Shown here one piece after another: positions 8,734 to 16,794 of a stretch of DNA of 41,903 bases. The number at the start of each line of letters is the position of its first letter. Position 1 is the stretch's first letter. Source of the stretch: Brevundimonas sp. (GTDB lineage: Bacteria > Pseudomonadota > Alphaproteobacteria > Caulobacterales > Caulobacteraceae); assembly GCF_013912005.1 (NCBI RefSeq), contig NZ_JACESB010000023.1, positions 1-41,903 of the forward strand, written 5' to 3'. A program made the position numbers and the translations under genes. The notes under the pieces were generated by a model. The model searched no databases and was not told the origin of the DNA. It was given only the letters and a program-made list of their open reading frames with translations.

Positions 8734-10053
8734 ATGACCGACCTGTTCGAAGCCTCCGGCATCCATCCCCCCGACGCCCCGCTCGCCGACCGGCTGCGGC
8801 CGCGCGCGCTGGACGAGGTGGTGGGCCAGGACCACCTGCTGGGCGAGGGCGGGCCGATCCGCCGCATGGTCGAGGCCGGGCGGCTGGGGTCGATGATCCT
8901 GTGGGGCCCGCCGGGCACGGGCAAGACCACCATCGCCCGCCTGCTGGCCCAGGCCGCCGGCTACCAGTTCCAGCAGATCAGCGCCGTCTTCTCCGGGGTG
9001 GCCGACCTGAAGAAGGCCTTCGAGGCCGCCCGCATGCGCCGGGCGGCCGGCCAGTCGACCCTGCTGTTCGTCGACGAGATCCACCGCTTCAACCGCGCCC
9101 AGCAGGACGGCTTCCTGCCGTTCGTGGAGGAGGGGGTCGTCACCCTCGTCGGGGCCACGACCGAGAATCCGTCGTTCGAGCTGAACGGGGCCCTGCTGTC
9201 GCGGTCGCAGGTGTTCGTGCTGAAGCGGCTCGACGAGGCGGCGCTCGATCAACTGTTGATCCGGGCCGAGGCGCACGAGGGTCGGGCCCTGCCGCTGACG
9301 ACCGAGGCGCGGCAGGCGCTGAGCGCCCTGGCCGACGGCGACGGCCGCTACCTGCTGACCATGGCCGAGACCCTGTTCGCCCTCCCCGAGGGCGTCGAGC
9401 TGGACGTGCAGGGGCTGGCGGGAACGCTGCAGCGCCGCGCCCCCGCCTACGACAAGTCGCGGGAAGAGCACTACAACCTCATATCCGCGCTGCATAAGTC
9501 CGTGCGCGGCTCGGACCCGGACGCCGCCCTGTACTGGCTGGCGCGGATGCTGAACGGCGGCGAGGACCCGCTGTACCTCGCCCGCCGCATCGTGCGCATG
9601 GCGGTCGAGGACATCGGCGAGGCCGACCCGCTGTCGATCCTCGTCGCCAATGCGGCGAAGGACGCCTACGACTTCCTCGGCTCCCCGGAAGGGGAGCTCG
9701 CCCTGGCCCAGGCGGTGGTCCATCTCGCCACCGCGCCCAAGTCCGTCGGCGTCTACGAGGCCTTCAAGGCGGCGAAGCGGGCGGCCGCCGAGACCGGCTC
9801 GCTCATGCCCCCCGCCCACATCCGCAACGCCCCGACGAAGCTGATGAAGTCGCTCGGCTACGGGAGGGGCTACCAGTACGATCCGGACACGCCCGAGGGC
9901 TTCTCCGGCGCCAACTTCTTTCCCGACGGCATGGAGCGGCGCACCTTCTATGCGCCGAAAGGGGAGGGGCACGAGGCGAAGATCCGCGAGCGTCTGGAGC
10001 GCTGGGCGGCGCTTCGGGCGAAGGCGCAGGCGCAGCCCCCGGACGGCGACTGA
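8734..10053 (+). CDS. rarA: Replication-associated recombination protein A (AAA+ ATPase)
   Basis: 439 residues starting MTDLFEASG; the upstream in-frame ATG at 8695 would add a non-conserved leader. The clamp-loader-like AAA+ core shows Walker A GPPGTGKTT (58-66) and Walker B LLFVDEIHRF (110-119), sensor GATTENPSFE, and the C-terminal tetramerisation region including YNLISALHKSVRGSDPDAALYWLARM and AHIRNAPTKLMKSLGYG. RarA/MgsA acts at stalled replication forks and gaps together with SSB and RecA. Expression is probably from a promoter in the short divergent spacer. Confidence 0.95.
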   Translation: MTDLFEASGIHPPDAPLADRLRPRALDEVVGQDHLLGEGGPIRRMVEAGRLGSMILWGPPGTGKTTIARLLAQAAGYQFQQISAVFSGVADLKKAFEAARMRRAAGQSTLLFVDEIHRFNRAQQDGFLPFVEEGVVTLVGATTENPSFELNGALLSRSQVFVLKRLDEAALDQLLIRAEAHEGRALPLTTEARQALSALADGDGRYLLTMAETLFALPEGVELDVQGLAGTLQRRAPAYDKSREEHYNLISALHKSVRGSDPDAALYWLARMLNGGEDPLYLARRIVRMAVEDIGEADPLSILVANAAKDAYDFLGSPEGELALAQAVVHLATAPKSVGVYEAFKAAKRAAAETGSLMPPAHIRNAPTKLMKSLGYGRGYQYDPDTPEGFSGANFFPDGMERRTFYAPKGEGHEAKIRERLERWAALRAKAQAQPPDGD

Positions 10054-10114
10054 GCGTTGCCGTAACACTGTTTTCGGCGCACTCTCCCGCCATCGGAATC
10101 CTTGGGAGGGGATG

Positions 10115-10567
10115 ATGACCGAGACCATGAAAATGACGACCTCCACGCCCTGGCACCTGTGGGCGGTGGGGGTGCTGAGCCTGCTGTGGAACGGCTTCGG
10201 GGTGTACGACTTCGTCATGACCACGACCCAGGGCGCGGCCTACATGCGCTCGATGGGCTTCGACCAGGCCATGATCGACTACTACGAGGCCATGCCGGCC
10301 TGGATGTGGGGGCCGTGGATGCTCGGCGTCTTCGGCGCGGCGCTGGGCTCGATCCTGCTGCTGATCCGCAACCGGCTGGCGGTGTGGGCCTTCGCCGCCT
10401 CGCTGGTCGGCGCCGTCATCAGCCTTGTCTACGGCCAGTTCATCGACCCGCCGCCGCTGACGCCGGAGATGGCGATGATGCGCTGGATGCCGTGGGTGAT
10501 CACCGCCATCGCCGTCTTGCTCGCCTGGTACGCCTGGACGATGGCGAAGAAGGGCGTGCTGCGCTGA
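10115..10567 (+). CDS. Small four-helix membrane protein of unknown function
   Basis: 150 residues. GGGAGG at 10104-10109 is 5 nt before the ATG at 10115, which favours it over the ATG at 10112 and over the long in-frame extension into rarA. Four hydrophobic helices are visible: WHLWAVGVLSLLWNGFGVYDF, WGPWMLGVFGAALGSILLL, VWAFAASLVGAVISLVYG and WMPWVITAIAVLLAWYAW. The loops carry many Met/Tyr/Asp residues. I do not recognise a functional motif; similar proteins are common in Caulobacterales as hypothetical proteins. It lies 61 nt after rarA and upstream of a pseudouridine synthase. Confidence 0.75.
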   Translation: MTETMKMTTSTPWHLWAVGVLSLLWNGFGVYDFVMTTTQGAAYMRSMGFDQAMIDYYEAMPAWMWGPWMLGVFGAALGSILLLIRNRLAVWAFAASLVGAVISLVYGQFIDPPPLTPEMAMMRWMPWVITAIAVLLAWYAWTMAKKGVLR

Positions 10568-10606
10568 CGGGCTGACGGGCGGCCCCGCGCCGGGTATGCA
10601 CCCCCG

Positions 10607-11332
10607 GTGACAGCCCGGCCGCCCGTTTCCCTTTCCGACGACGAGATCGCCGCCGTGCGGTCGTGGGTGCTCCACGAGGACGCCCATGTCCTTGCGCTGA
10701 ACAAGCCGTCCGGCCTGTCCAGCCAGGGGGGCCGCATCAAGGCGCACACCCTGGACGACCTGCTGTGGGCATTCATGCGTTCGAACGGCAAGCGGCCCGA
10801 ACTGGTCCACCGGCTGGACCGCGACACCTCGGGCGTCATCCTGGCGGCGAAGACCAAGCCGGCCGCCGGCTTCCTCGGCAAGGCCCTGCAGGCGCGCAAG
10901 CTGGACAAGACCTATCTGGCCCTGGTCTCCGCCGCTCCCGAGCCGCGGTCGGGGACCATCGACGCGCCGCTGGTCCGTCAGGAGGTCGGGCGCGAGAGCT
11001 ATATGCGCGTCGCCGCCCCCGACGCGCCCGGCGCCCAGCCCTCGCTCAGCCGCTACCGCACCGTCGCCGCCTCGGAGGAGGGGGCCCTGGTCGAGCTGGA
11101 GCCAAAGACGGGCCGGATGCACCAGCTGCGCGTGCACATGGCCTCGATCGGCCGCCCCCTGGTCGGCGACGCCCGCTATGGCGGGGCCCTGACCTTCGCC
11201 GGCCGCGCGGCGCCGCGGCTAATGCTGCACGCCGCCAGGCTGACCTTCCCGCACCCGGGCGGCGGCCGGATCACGGTCGAGGCGCCCCTGCCGGCGGATT
11301 TCGCCGCGCTGGTCGAGGCGGCGGGGCTCTAG
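10607..11332 (+). CDS. RluA-family pseudouridine synthase without S4 domain
   Basis: 241 residues from a GTG start (MTARPPVSLSDDE). The catalytic motif HRLDRDTSG is at residues 68-76, with Asp71 the expected nucleophile. NKPSGLSSQGG, KTYLALV and the GRMHQLRVHMASIGRPLVGDARYG block complete the RluA fold. No N-terminal S4 domain is present, as in RluA and TruC, which modify 23S rRNA/tRNA sites. The RNA target is not readable. It is one of three pseudouridine synthases in the window; the others are at 15095 and 22441. Confidence 0.9.
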   Translation: MTARPPVSLSDDEIAAVRSWVLHEDAHVLALNKPSGLSSQGGRIKAHTLDDLLWAFMRSNGKRPELVHRLDRDTSGVILAAKTKPAAGFLGKALQARKLDKTYLALVSAAPEPRSGTIDAPLVRQEVGRESYMRVAAPDAPGAQPSLSRYRTVAASEEGALVELEPKTGRMHQLRVHMASIGRPLVGDARYGGALTFAGRAAPRLMLHAARLTFPHPGGGRITVEAPLPADFAALVEAAGL

Positions 11333-11372
11333 AAGGCTGCGCCGCCCCCTGCACCGCGCTTCGCGCGGTCCC

Positions 11373-11463
11373 CCTCCCCACTGTGTGGGGAGGTGAGCGC
11401 ACGGATTCACCTCCCCATGAGCGCAGGCGAATGGGGAGGACCGATCGTCGCGCGGCGACGATC
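11373..11463. repeat. Cluster of three intergenic palindromes
   Basis: Three hairpins lie within 91 nt. CCTCCCCAC (11373-11381) pairs with GTGGGGAGG (11385-11393); CCTCCCCAT (11410-11418) with ATGGGGAGG (11431-11439); GATCGTCGC (11443-11451) with GCGACGATC (11455-11463). The CCTCCCC/GGGGAGG arms recur in the larger element at 14510-14660, so this is probably a member of a dispersed REP-like family. It lies in the 214-nt gap between the pseudouridine synthase and the lipoprotein gene and may also end the upstream transcript. Confidence 0.75.
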
Positions 11464-11546
11464 AGGTGGGGGCGGCGCAGGCGGCGGGGGCAGAGGAACC
11501 CAACCCCGCCTGCCACGCTTTCCCCCAAAGCCCCGGAGCCTGCGCC

Positions 11547-12053
11547 ATGAAACGCCTGACCCTGCCCCTGATCGCCGCCGCCGGCCTCGCCCTCTCGGCC
11601 TGCGCCAGCCTCGCCCCCTATGGCCCGCAGTCATCGCCCGGCGGGCAGGGCTACACCGAGCAACGCATCGAGTCGGACCGCTTCCGCATCACCTACTACG
11701 GGGTCGGCGCCCCCGGCCCGGTGGCCGACCTCGCGCTGCTGCGGGCGGCGGAGCTGACCCTCGCCCAGGGCCACGACTGGTTCGAGGTGACCCAGCGCTG
11801 GACCGACGGTCGGCCCGACAGCGCCGGCGGCCTGCGGCCCAGCGTCGGCGTCGGCTACGGCTCCGGCCGCTCTTCGGGCCGCTACGGCAGCTATTCCAGC
11901 TCGGGACTGGGGGTCGGCGTCGGCCTGAACTTCAGCGGCCCCTCGCCGACCTCGACCACGCTCGAGGTGATCATGGGTGACGGCGCGCGGCCCGACCGGC
12001 CCAACGCCTACGACGCGCGCGGCGTGCAGGACAGCCTGCGTCCCCGCCTCTAG
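11547..12053 (+). CDS. Putative lipoprotein (CC0125/CC1285-like)
   Basis: 168 residues with a clear lipoprotein signal: MKRLTLPLIAAAGLALSAC, lipid Cys at residue 19. The mature part begins near a GYTEQRIESDRFRITYYG motif that I associate with the Caulobacter CC0125/CC1285 lipoprotein family, then a helical LLRAAELTLAQGHDWFEV segment and a Gly/Ser/Tyr-rich stretch (about 105-135) before a final strand TTLEVIMGDG. The function of the family is unknown. The stop shares the tetranucleotide CTAG (12050-12053) with the stop of the convergent hydrolase gene. Confidence 0.75.
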   Translation: MKRLTLPLIAAAGLALSACASLAPYGPQSSPGGQGYTEQRIESDRFRITYYGVGAPGPVADLALLRAAELTLAQGHDWFEVTQRWTDGRPDSAGGLRPSVGVGYGSGRSSGRYGSYSSSGLGVGVGLNFSGPSPTSTTLEVIMGDGARPDRPNAYDARGVQDSLRPRL

Positions 12054-13066
12054 GACGGCGCAGGTTCCGGCTCCAGCCCGTCGATGAACCCGGCCACGGT
12101 TCGCCACAGCGCCGCGTCGTGGCCCACCCACAGGTGGCCGCCGTCGGGATAGAGCACCAGCCTGGCCCCCGGGATCCGGGCGGCCGTCCGCACCGCCGCC
12201 TTGTCGGTCTCGTAGAGATCGCCCCTGGCCGAGATGACCAGGGTGGGGCAGGCGATCCGCTCCACCGGCCAGGGCGGCGGCGCGCCGGCGGTGGCCGAGT
12301 CCATCAGGATGCCCCGGCGCCGGGCGCTGACCGGCAGGATGTGGAACATCGCCTCGCGGACGCGCCGGCGCTCGGCCGCCGACGCCCGCTTCACCGTCTC
12401 CGGATCGGTCGCCAGCACCATCCGGGTCATGAAGTCGGGCGCCGCCCTGATCCCGGTCCAGAACAGCAGGTCGGATCCCAGCGCCGCGTCGATCGCCCGC
12501 TGCGTCGCCGGATCCGGTGCGGCGTTGGCCCCCGGCAGGCGGTCCGGCGCGTACAGGGTGGGCACGGCCAGCACCAGCGCACGGCACCGCCCGGGCCGCC
12601 GGAGCGCCAGCTGCGTCGCCGACAGCGTCCCCGCCGATCCGCCGATGATGACCGCCTGCTCGATGTCCAGCCGCCGTAGCAGCCAGTCGAGAGCGTCCGC
12701 CTGCACCTCGGGAGTCGCCCCCTCGGGCATGGCGCTGCGCAGATAGCCGAACCGCGACGGGGCGATGATGCGAAAGCCGCGTCGGGCCAGCGGGGCGCTG
12801 AACGCCAGTCCCTGGTCGAAGCCGCCGCCGCTGCCGTGGATGAACAGGACCGGCGGCCCCGAGCCGATGTCCGCGTACTCGATCGGCCCCCACGGGCTGT
12901 CGACCACAGTGCTGCGACCGACCGTGGACGCCCGAGCTGCGGCCATGTCCCGGTGGTAGGCCACGGCGCCGGTCAGGACGCCGGCCAGCGCCGCGACGGC
13001 GACCGTCGTCCCGAGCCACCGCCAGCGGCGCGGCGGTCGTGCGCGCGTACGGGGCCCATCGAACAT
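12050..13066 (-). CDS. Membrane-anchored alpha/beta hydrolase
   Basis: 338 residues. One N-terminal membrane anchor (about 18-37) follows an Arg-rich start, then an alpha/beta-hydrolase fold: oxyanion motif FIHGSGGG (76-82), nucleophile elbow GGSAG with Ser144, probable acid in SARGDLYETD and His in DGGHLWVGH near the C-terminus. The substrate is unknown. GGAG lies 7-8 nt upstream of the ATG. An FNR-like box (13121-13134) sits about 60 nt upstream, so low-oxygen control is possible. Its stop overlaps that of the convergent lipoprotein gene by 4 nt. Confidence 0.85.
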   Translation of the reverse strand: MFDGPRTRARPPRRWRWLGTTVAVAALAGVLTGAVAYHRDMAAARASTVGRSTVVDSPWGPIEYADIGSGPPVLFIHGSGGGFDQGLAFSAPLARRGFRIIAPSRFGYLRSAMPEGATPEVQADALDWLLRRLDIEQAVIIGGSAGTLSATQLALRRPGRCRALVLAVPTLYAPDRLPGANAAPDPATQRAIDAALGSDLLFWTGIRAAPDFMTRMVLATDPETVKRASAAERRRVREAMFHILPVSARRRGILMDSATAGAPPPWPVERIACPTLVISARGDLYETDKAAVRTAARIPGARLVLYPDGGHLWVGHDAALWRTVAGFIDGLEPEPAPS

Positions 13067-13120
13067 CAGGCGTCTCCGACCATCCGGTCCGGAGGCTGCC
13101 GCGCCGCCCCTGCGTCCGCC

Positions 13121-13134
13121 TTGATCCTGCTCAA
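13121..13134. promoter_or_regulatory. FNR/FixK-like box upstream of the hydrolase
   Basis: TTGAT-CCTG-CTCAA matches 9 of 10 positions of the CRP/FNR-family consensus TTGAT-N4-ATCAA and keeps the invariant TTGA-N6-TCAA. Its centre is about 61 nt upstream of the hydrolase start on the minus strand, so a class II position (-41.5) would leave a leader of about 20 nt. Confidence 0.5.
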
Positions 13135-13144
13135 GCCGGCGCGG

Positions 13145-14353
13145 TCAGCGCCCGCCCCGGGTCAGCGCCCGGTACTCGACCAGCCGCTCCTTGTCGCGCC
13201 GGACCTGGTCGGCGACGGCGTTGTCGACGTCGAGCGAGGCGTAGCGGACCCAGTTCTCGATGCCGAGCTTGTCCTGCACCGCCGAGGTCGGCGTCTGCCA
13301 GCGGAAGTAGGACAGCAGGGCGACGACCGCCGACAGCAGCAGGGCCAAGGCCTGCAGCCCGCGGAAGGCGACGTCATGGCCGGGCGGGGCCGTTTCCAGC
13401 GCGATGACGGCGGCGCCGACCAGGAACACCAGCGGCGTCAGCAGTCGCGCGAGCCAGCGCATCCAGTAGCGCTCGCGGCGCACCCGCCACAGCTCCATCT
13501 GGACGTACTTCTCAAGGTACTCCATGCGCGCGCCGAGCCACATGGTCAGCCGGGTCAGGTACAGCGCCCGCTGGCCCCAGCCCTTGCCGTCCTGCTGGTA
13601 GCGGGTCTCGGCCTGGTCGGCCATGGCGCGGCCCGAGGTGAACAGGTTCTGCAGCTCGCGGGTGCGCTGCACGATCTCGCGCGACAGCTGGTAGGAGTCG
13701 TTCTCCAGCCGGAAGCGGTACTGGATGAACAGGATCTGCTGGATTCCCCAGTAGAGGCCCAGCGCCGCCAGCATGGCGCCGCCGGCCAGCGCCGCCCCGG
13801 CCGCGTCGGTTCCGGTCCAGCGGCTGAACCAGGTCGGCCCCAGCACCGTCAGCACGCCGAAGGCCGCCATGGCCAGCGCCTGGTTCAGGCGCTTGACCAG
13901 CACGTGCACGCGCAGGGCGTCGAACACCCGTCGGCCGTAGGCGTAGATGTCGGCCCGCAGGTCGGAGTCGACCGGAAAGCGCTCCTCGATCTGACGCGCG
14001 AACAGGACGTGGAAACGGTCCGGCTTCCCCTCGGTCTCCCAGAACGGGAAGATGTCGAGCGGCTGGTTGAAATACTCGTCGATGTGCGCCGAGACGCGCT
14101 CGATCGCCTCCGGATCCTCCGAGAAATACTCGCTGTCCTGGATCGGGTTCAGGATGCCCTCGGGATTGCGCAGCGGTCCGCTGCGGCGAGGGGGGACGGC
14201 GGTCGGGACGGCCCGCTCGTGCAGGTCGGCGGCGCCGGCGGGCGGGGGATTGGCGTGGGCGTCCACGCCGCCGGAGCGCTGGTCGGGGCCGTGGCCGCCG
14301 TGGCCGCCGTCGCTGACCGGCGGGGGCGCGGGGTGATGATCGTCGTGCGACAT
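13145..14353 (-). CDS. Large membrane protein of unknown function
   Basis: 402 residues starting MSHDDHH. Residues 1-50 are a His/Pro/Gly/Asp-rich disordered tail with several His-containing repeats (DDHH, GGHGGH). A soluble helical region follows (NPIQDSEYFSEDPEAIERV to FPVDSDLRADIYAYGRRVFDALRVH). Two hydrophobic hairpins, about residues 160-205 and 300-355, flank a long helical, probably coiled segment with LENDSYQLSREIVQRTRELQ and EYLEKYVQMELWRVRRERY. The pattern resembles SLATT/DUF4231-like membrane proteins, but I cannot assign a family. An upstream in-frame ATG (14389) is possible. The gene is followed by the FNR-boxed hydrolase on the same strand. Confidence 0.75.
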   Translation of the reverse strand: MSHDDHHPAPPPVSDGGHGGHGPDQRSGGVDAHANPPPAGAADLHERAVPTAVPPRRSGPLRNPEGILNPIQDSEYFSEDPEAIERVSAHIDEYFNQPLDIFPFWETEGKPDRFHVLFARQIEERFPVDSDLRADIYAYGRRVFDALRVHVLVKRLNQALAMAAFGVLTVLGPTWFSRWTGTDAAGAALAGGAMLAALGLYWGIQQILFIQYRFRLENDSYQLSREIVQRTRELQNLFTSGRAMADQAETRYQQDGKGWGQRALYLTRLTMWLGARMEYLEKYVQMELWRVRRERYWMRWLARLLTPLVFLVGAAVIALETAPPGHDVAFRGLQALALLLSAVVALLSYFRWQTPTSAVQDKLGIENWVRYASLDVDNAVADQVRRDKERLVEYRALTRGGR

Positions 14354-14509
14354 GGCGCTTCGGCGGTTCCCTCGAACTTGACCCGTCACTATGGCGTGAG
14401 CCCGTCGCCGGACCGACGACGTTCTCCAGCGGCGCGAAGCGTCGCCGTTCGGGTATCGCCGTTAACCGTGCCGCCCGGCAAGTGAAGTTTCGGTCAGGCG
14501 GGGCGTCGT

Positions 14510-14660
14510 CGTCTCCTCCCCGTCCGCGCAGCGGATGGGGAGGGGGACCACACGAAGTGTGGTGGAGGGGTCGGAGGACAGCACGACTTCACCCCTCCAC
14601 CATCCTCCGCCTCCGGCTCCGGATGGTCCCCCTCCCCACGCTAAGCGCGGGGAGGAGACG
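14510..14660. repeat. Composite palindromic repeat element (MITE/BIME-like)
   Basis: This 151-bp element fills most of the 361-nt gap before crcB. Its ends are CGTCTCCTCCCC (14510-14521) and GGGGAGGAGACG (14649-14660), perfect inverted copies. Inner arms also pair: GGGGAGGGGGACCA (14537-14550) with TGGTCCCCCTCCCC (14625-14638), and GGTGGAGGGGT (14561-14571) with ACCCCTCCACC (14591-14601), plus a small CCACAC/GTGTGG hairpin. No coding potential is evident. The remainder of the gap (14354-14509, 14661-14714) shows only a GTTAACC half-site at 14461 and TATAAG near 14699. Confidence 0.8.
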
Positions 14661-14714
14661 CGGAGGCCGCCCCTCCCTTCGCTTTGCCGCATTCGCGGGT
14701 ATAAGCCGCGCATC

Positions 14715-15098
14715 ATGACACGTCTTCTCATCGTCGCCGCCGGAGGGGCGCTCGGCGCGGTCGCCCGCTACGGCGTCGGCCGCGTGCTGCCCGCCACGGG
14801 CTGGCCGTGGCCGACCCTGACGGCGAACGTCGCCGGCGGCCTGCTGATGGGCCTGCTCGCGGGCTGGCTGGCCTTCCGCGGCGGGGCCCAGGGCGAGACG
14901 ATCCGCCTGTTCGCCGCGGTCGGCCTGCTCGGCGGCTTCACCACCTTCTCGGCCTTCTCGCTGGAGACGGCGCTGATGATCGAGAAGCGCCAGTTCGCCC
15001 TCGCCTCGGGCTATGTCGCCGCCTCGGTCGGCCTGTCCGTCGCGGCCCTCTTCCTCGGGCTGATGATCGCCCGCCGCGCCTTCGGAGCCGCCCTGTGA
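14715..15098 (+). CDS. crcB: Fluoride channel CrcB/Fluc
   Basis: 127 residues, four membrane helices. The family signatures are all present: GGALGAVARYGVG at the N-terminus, WPTLTANVAGGLLMG (the pore Asn) and GGFTTFSAFSLE, the segment carrying the Phe residues that line the fluoride path. Fluc dimers let fluoride leave the cytoplasm. I do not see a clear fluoride riboswitch in the leader, which consists mainly of the repeat element. It overlaps the next gene by GTGA (15095-15098) and so heads a three-gene coupled operon. Confidence 0.95.
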   Translation: MTRLLIVAAGGALGAVARYGVGRVLPATGWPWPTLTANVAGGLLMGLLAGWLAFRGGAQGETIRLFAAVGLLGGFTTFSAFSLETALMIEKRQFALASGYVAASVGLSVAALFLGLMIARRAFGAAL

Positions 15099-16105
15099 CC
15101 GACGCCGCTCCCGCCCGCGAGGTGAAGACCCTCTACGTCGCCGAGGCCGAGGACGGCATCCGGCTGGATCGCTGGTTCAAACGCCGCTGGCCGCACCTGT
15201 CGCACATCCAGATCGAGAAGCTGGCCCGCTCCGGCCAGATCCGCGTCGACGGCTCGCGGGCCAAGCCGCAGGACCGGCTGACCGCCGGCGCCGCGGTGCG
15301 CGTGCCGCCCATCCCCGATCCGGTGGTCCGCGATCCGGCCGACAAGCCGAAGATCAGCGACCGGGACGCCGCCTATGCGAAGTCGCTGGTGCTCTACGAG
15401 GACGACCTCGTCATCGCCCTCAACAAGCCGGCGGGGCTGGCGGTGCAGGGCGGCACCAAGACCACGAAGCACATCGACCGCCTGCTGTCGGCCTGGGGGG
15501 AGGGGATGGAGCGGCCCCGTCTGGTGCACCGGCTGGACCGCGACACCTCCGGCGTCCTGCTGCTCGGCAAGGGGCCCGAGGCGGCCAAGCGGCTGGCCGG
15601 CGCCTTCGCCCGGCGGCAGGCGAAGAAGACCTACTGGGCCCTGGTCATCGGCAACCCCAAGCCGCCCGCCGGCCAGATCGACCTGGCGCTGAAGAAGTCC
15701 GGCATCAACGACTTCGAGATCATGCGCCCGGCCGATCCCAAGGAGCACGGGGCCGAGCCGGCCGAGACCGCCTACGCCACCCTCAGCCGCGCCGCCCACC
15801 GCGCCGCCTGGATGGCGCTGCGCCCCTTCACCGGCCGCACCCACCAGCTGCGCGCCCACATGGCCGCCATCGGCCACCCGATCCTCGGCGACCCCAAGTA
15901 CGGCACCCCGGAATCGGCCGAGCTGTCCGGCCCCTTGAAGCTGCAGCTGCACGCCCGCCGCATCGAGCTGGACCACCCCGGCGGCGGCAAGCTGATCGTC
16001 GAGGCCCCGCTGAGCCCCGAGATGAAGGCCGGCTTCGCCCACTTCGGCTTCTCCGAGGACGAGGCCGATCCGGACCCCTTCGCGGGCGTCCGGCGGATGC
16101 GGTGA
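15095..16105 (+). CDS. rluC: RluC/RluD-type 23S rRNA pseudouridine synthase
   Basis: 336 residues from a GTG overlapping the crcB stop. An N-terminal S4 RNA-binding domain (about 18-75: EDGIRLDRWFKRRWPHLSHI, then ARSGQIRVDG) precedes the catalytic domain with HRLDRDTSG at 145-153 (nucleophile Asp148), KKTYWALV and GRTHQLRAHMAAIGHPILGD. Closest in design to RluC, which modifies helix positions near 955/2504/2580 in E. coli 23S rRNA, but RluD cannot be excluded. It overlaps the HAD gene at its 3' end. Confidence 0.9.
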   Translation: MTDAAPAREVKTLYVAEAEDGIRLDRWFKRRWPHLSHIQIEKLARSGQIRVDGSRAKPQDRLTAGAAVRVPPIPDPVVRDPADKPKISDRDAAYAKSLVLYEDDLVIALNKPAGLAVQGGTKTTKHIDRLLSAWGEGMERPRLVHRLDRDTSGVLLLGKGPEAAKRLAGAFARRQAKKTYWALVIGNPKPPAGQIDLALKKSGINDFEIMRPADPKEHGAEPAETAYATLSRAAHRAAWMALRPFTGRTHQLRAHMAAIGHPILGDPKYGTPESAELSGPLKLQLHARRIELDHPGGGKLIVEAPLSPEMKAGFAHFGFSEDEADPDPFAGVRRMR

Positions 16106-16113
16106 GGGCGGCG

Positions 16114-16791
16114 GTGACCCGACCCCTCGCCGTGTTCGACATCGACGGCACCCTCGTCGACAGCCGCGCCTCGATCCACCGCGCCGCCTGCGAGGCCGCG
16201 CAGGTCCTCGGCCTGCCGGAGCCGGCCTACGACCGGGTGCGCATGATCGTCGGCCTCAGCCTGCCGCAGGCGCTGCACACGCTGGAGCCGCAGCTGACCG
16301 ACGCCGAGCTGGCCGAGTTCGTCGCCGCCTTCCAGGCCAGCTTCCGGCGCATGTACGAGGCCGGGCACGAGGAGCCGCTCTATCCCGGCGTGATGGAGCA
16401 CCTGCGCCGGCTGCATCGCGACGGCTGGCGGCTGGCCTTGGCCACCGGCCAGAACCGCCGCGGCGTGGCCCGCAACCTCGCCCGCCAGGGCTGGGCCGAC
16501 CTGTTCCTGTCATCGCACTGCGCCGAGGACGGCCCCGGCAAGCCGGACCCGGCCATGCTGCACGCCGCCATGGCGGCCTGCGACAGCGCCCCTTCGCGCA
16601 CGGTCATGATCGGCGACACCGCCCACGATCACGCGATGGCGGTCAACGCCGGCGTCCTGCCGCTGGGCGTGGCCTGGGGCTTCCACACGGTCGAGGAGCA
16701 GCGCGCCGCCGGGGCCCGCCATGTGGCCGGGACCTTCTCCGAGCTGACGGTGGTGCTGGACGGCTTCGCCGCCCTGACCCGCGTCGCCTGA
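16114..16791 (+). CDS. HAD-superfamily hydrolase (phosphoglycolate phosphatase-like)
   Basis: 225 residues from a GTG at 16114, chosen because GAGGG sits 5 nt upstream; a GTG at 16102 overlapping the rluC stop is the alternative. Motif I is FDIDGTLVDS with Asp9 and Asp11; motif II lies in LALATGQNRRG; motif III/IV is GKPDPAMLHAAM and MIGDTAHDHAMAVNAG. The helical cap after residue 15 is typical of subclass I phosphatases such as Gph/PGP or pyrophosphatase PpaX. The substrate is not determinable. Neighbouring rluC in many alphaproteobacteria, it is probably co-transcribed with crcB and rluC. Confidence 0.85.
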   Translation: MTRPLAVFDIDGTLVDSRASIHRAACEAAQVLGLPEPAYDRVRMIVGLSLPQALHTLEPQLTDAELAEFVAAFQASFRRMYEAGHEEPLYPGVMEHLRRLHRDGWRLALATGQNRRGVARNLARQGWADLFLSSHCAEDGPGKPDPAMLHAAMAACDSAPSRTVMIGDTAHDHAMAVNAGVLPLGVAWGFHTVEEQRAAGARHVAGTFSELTVVLDGFAALTRVA

Positions 16792-16794
16792 GCC

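Noticed and set aside
14461-14467. GTTAACC as a CtrA box before crcB
   Set aside because: The bases 7 bp upstream (GGGT) do not match the second half-site.
14661-14714. Fluoride riboswitch before crcB
   Set aside because: I could not identify the conserved pseudoknot core; the leader is mainly the palindromic repeat.
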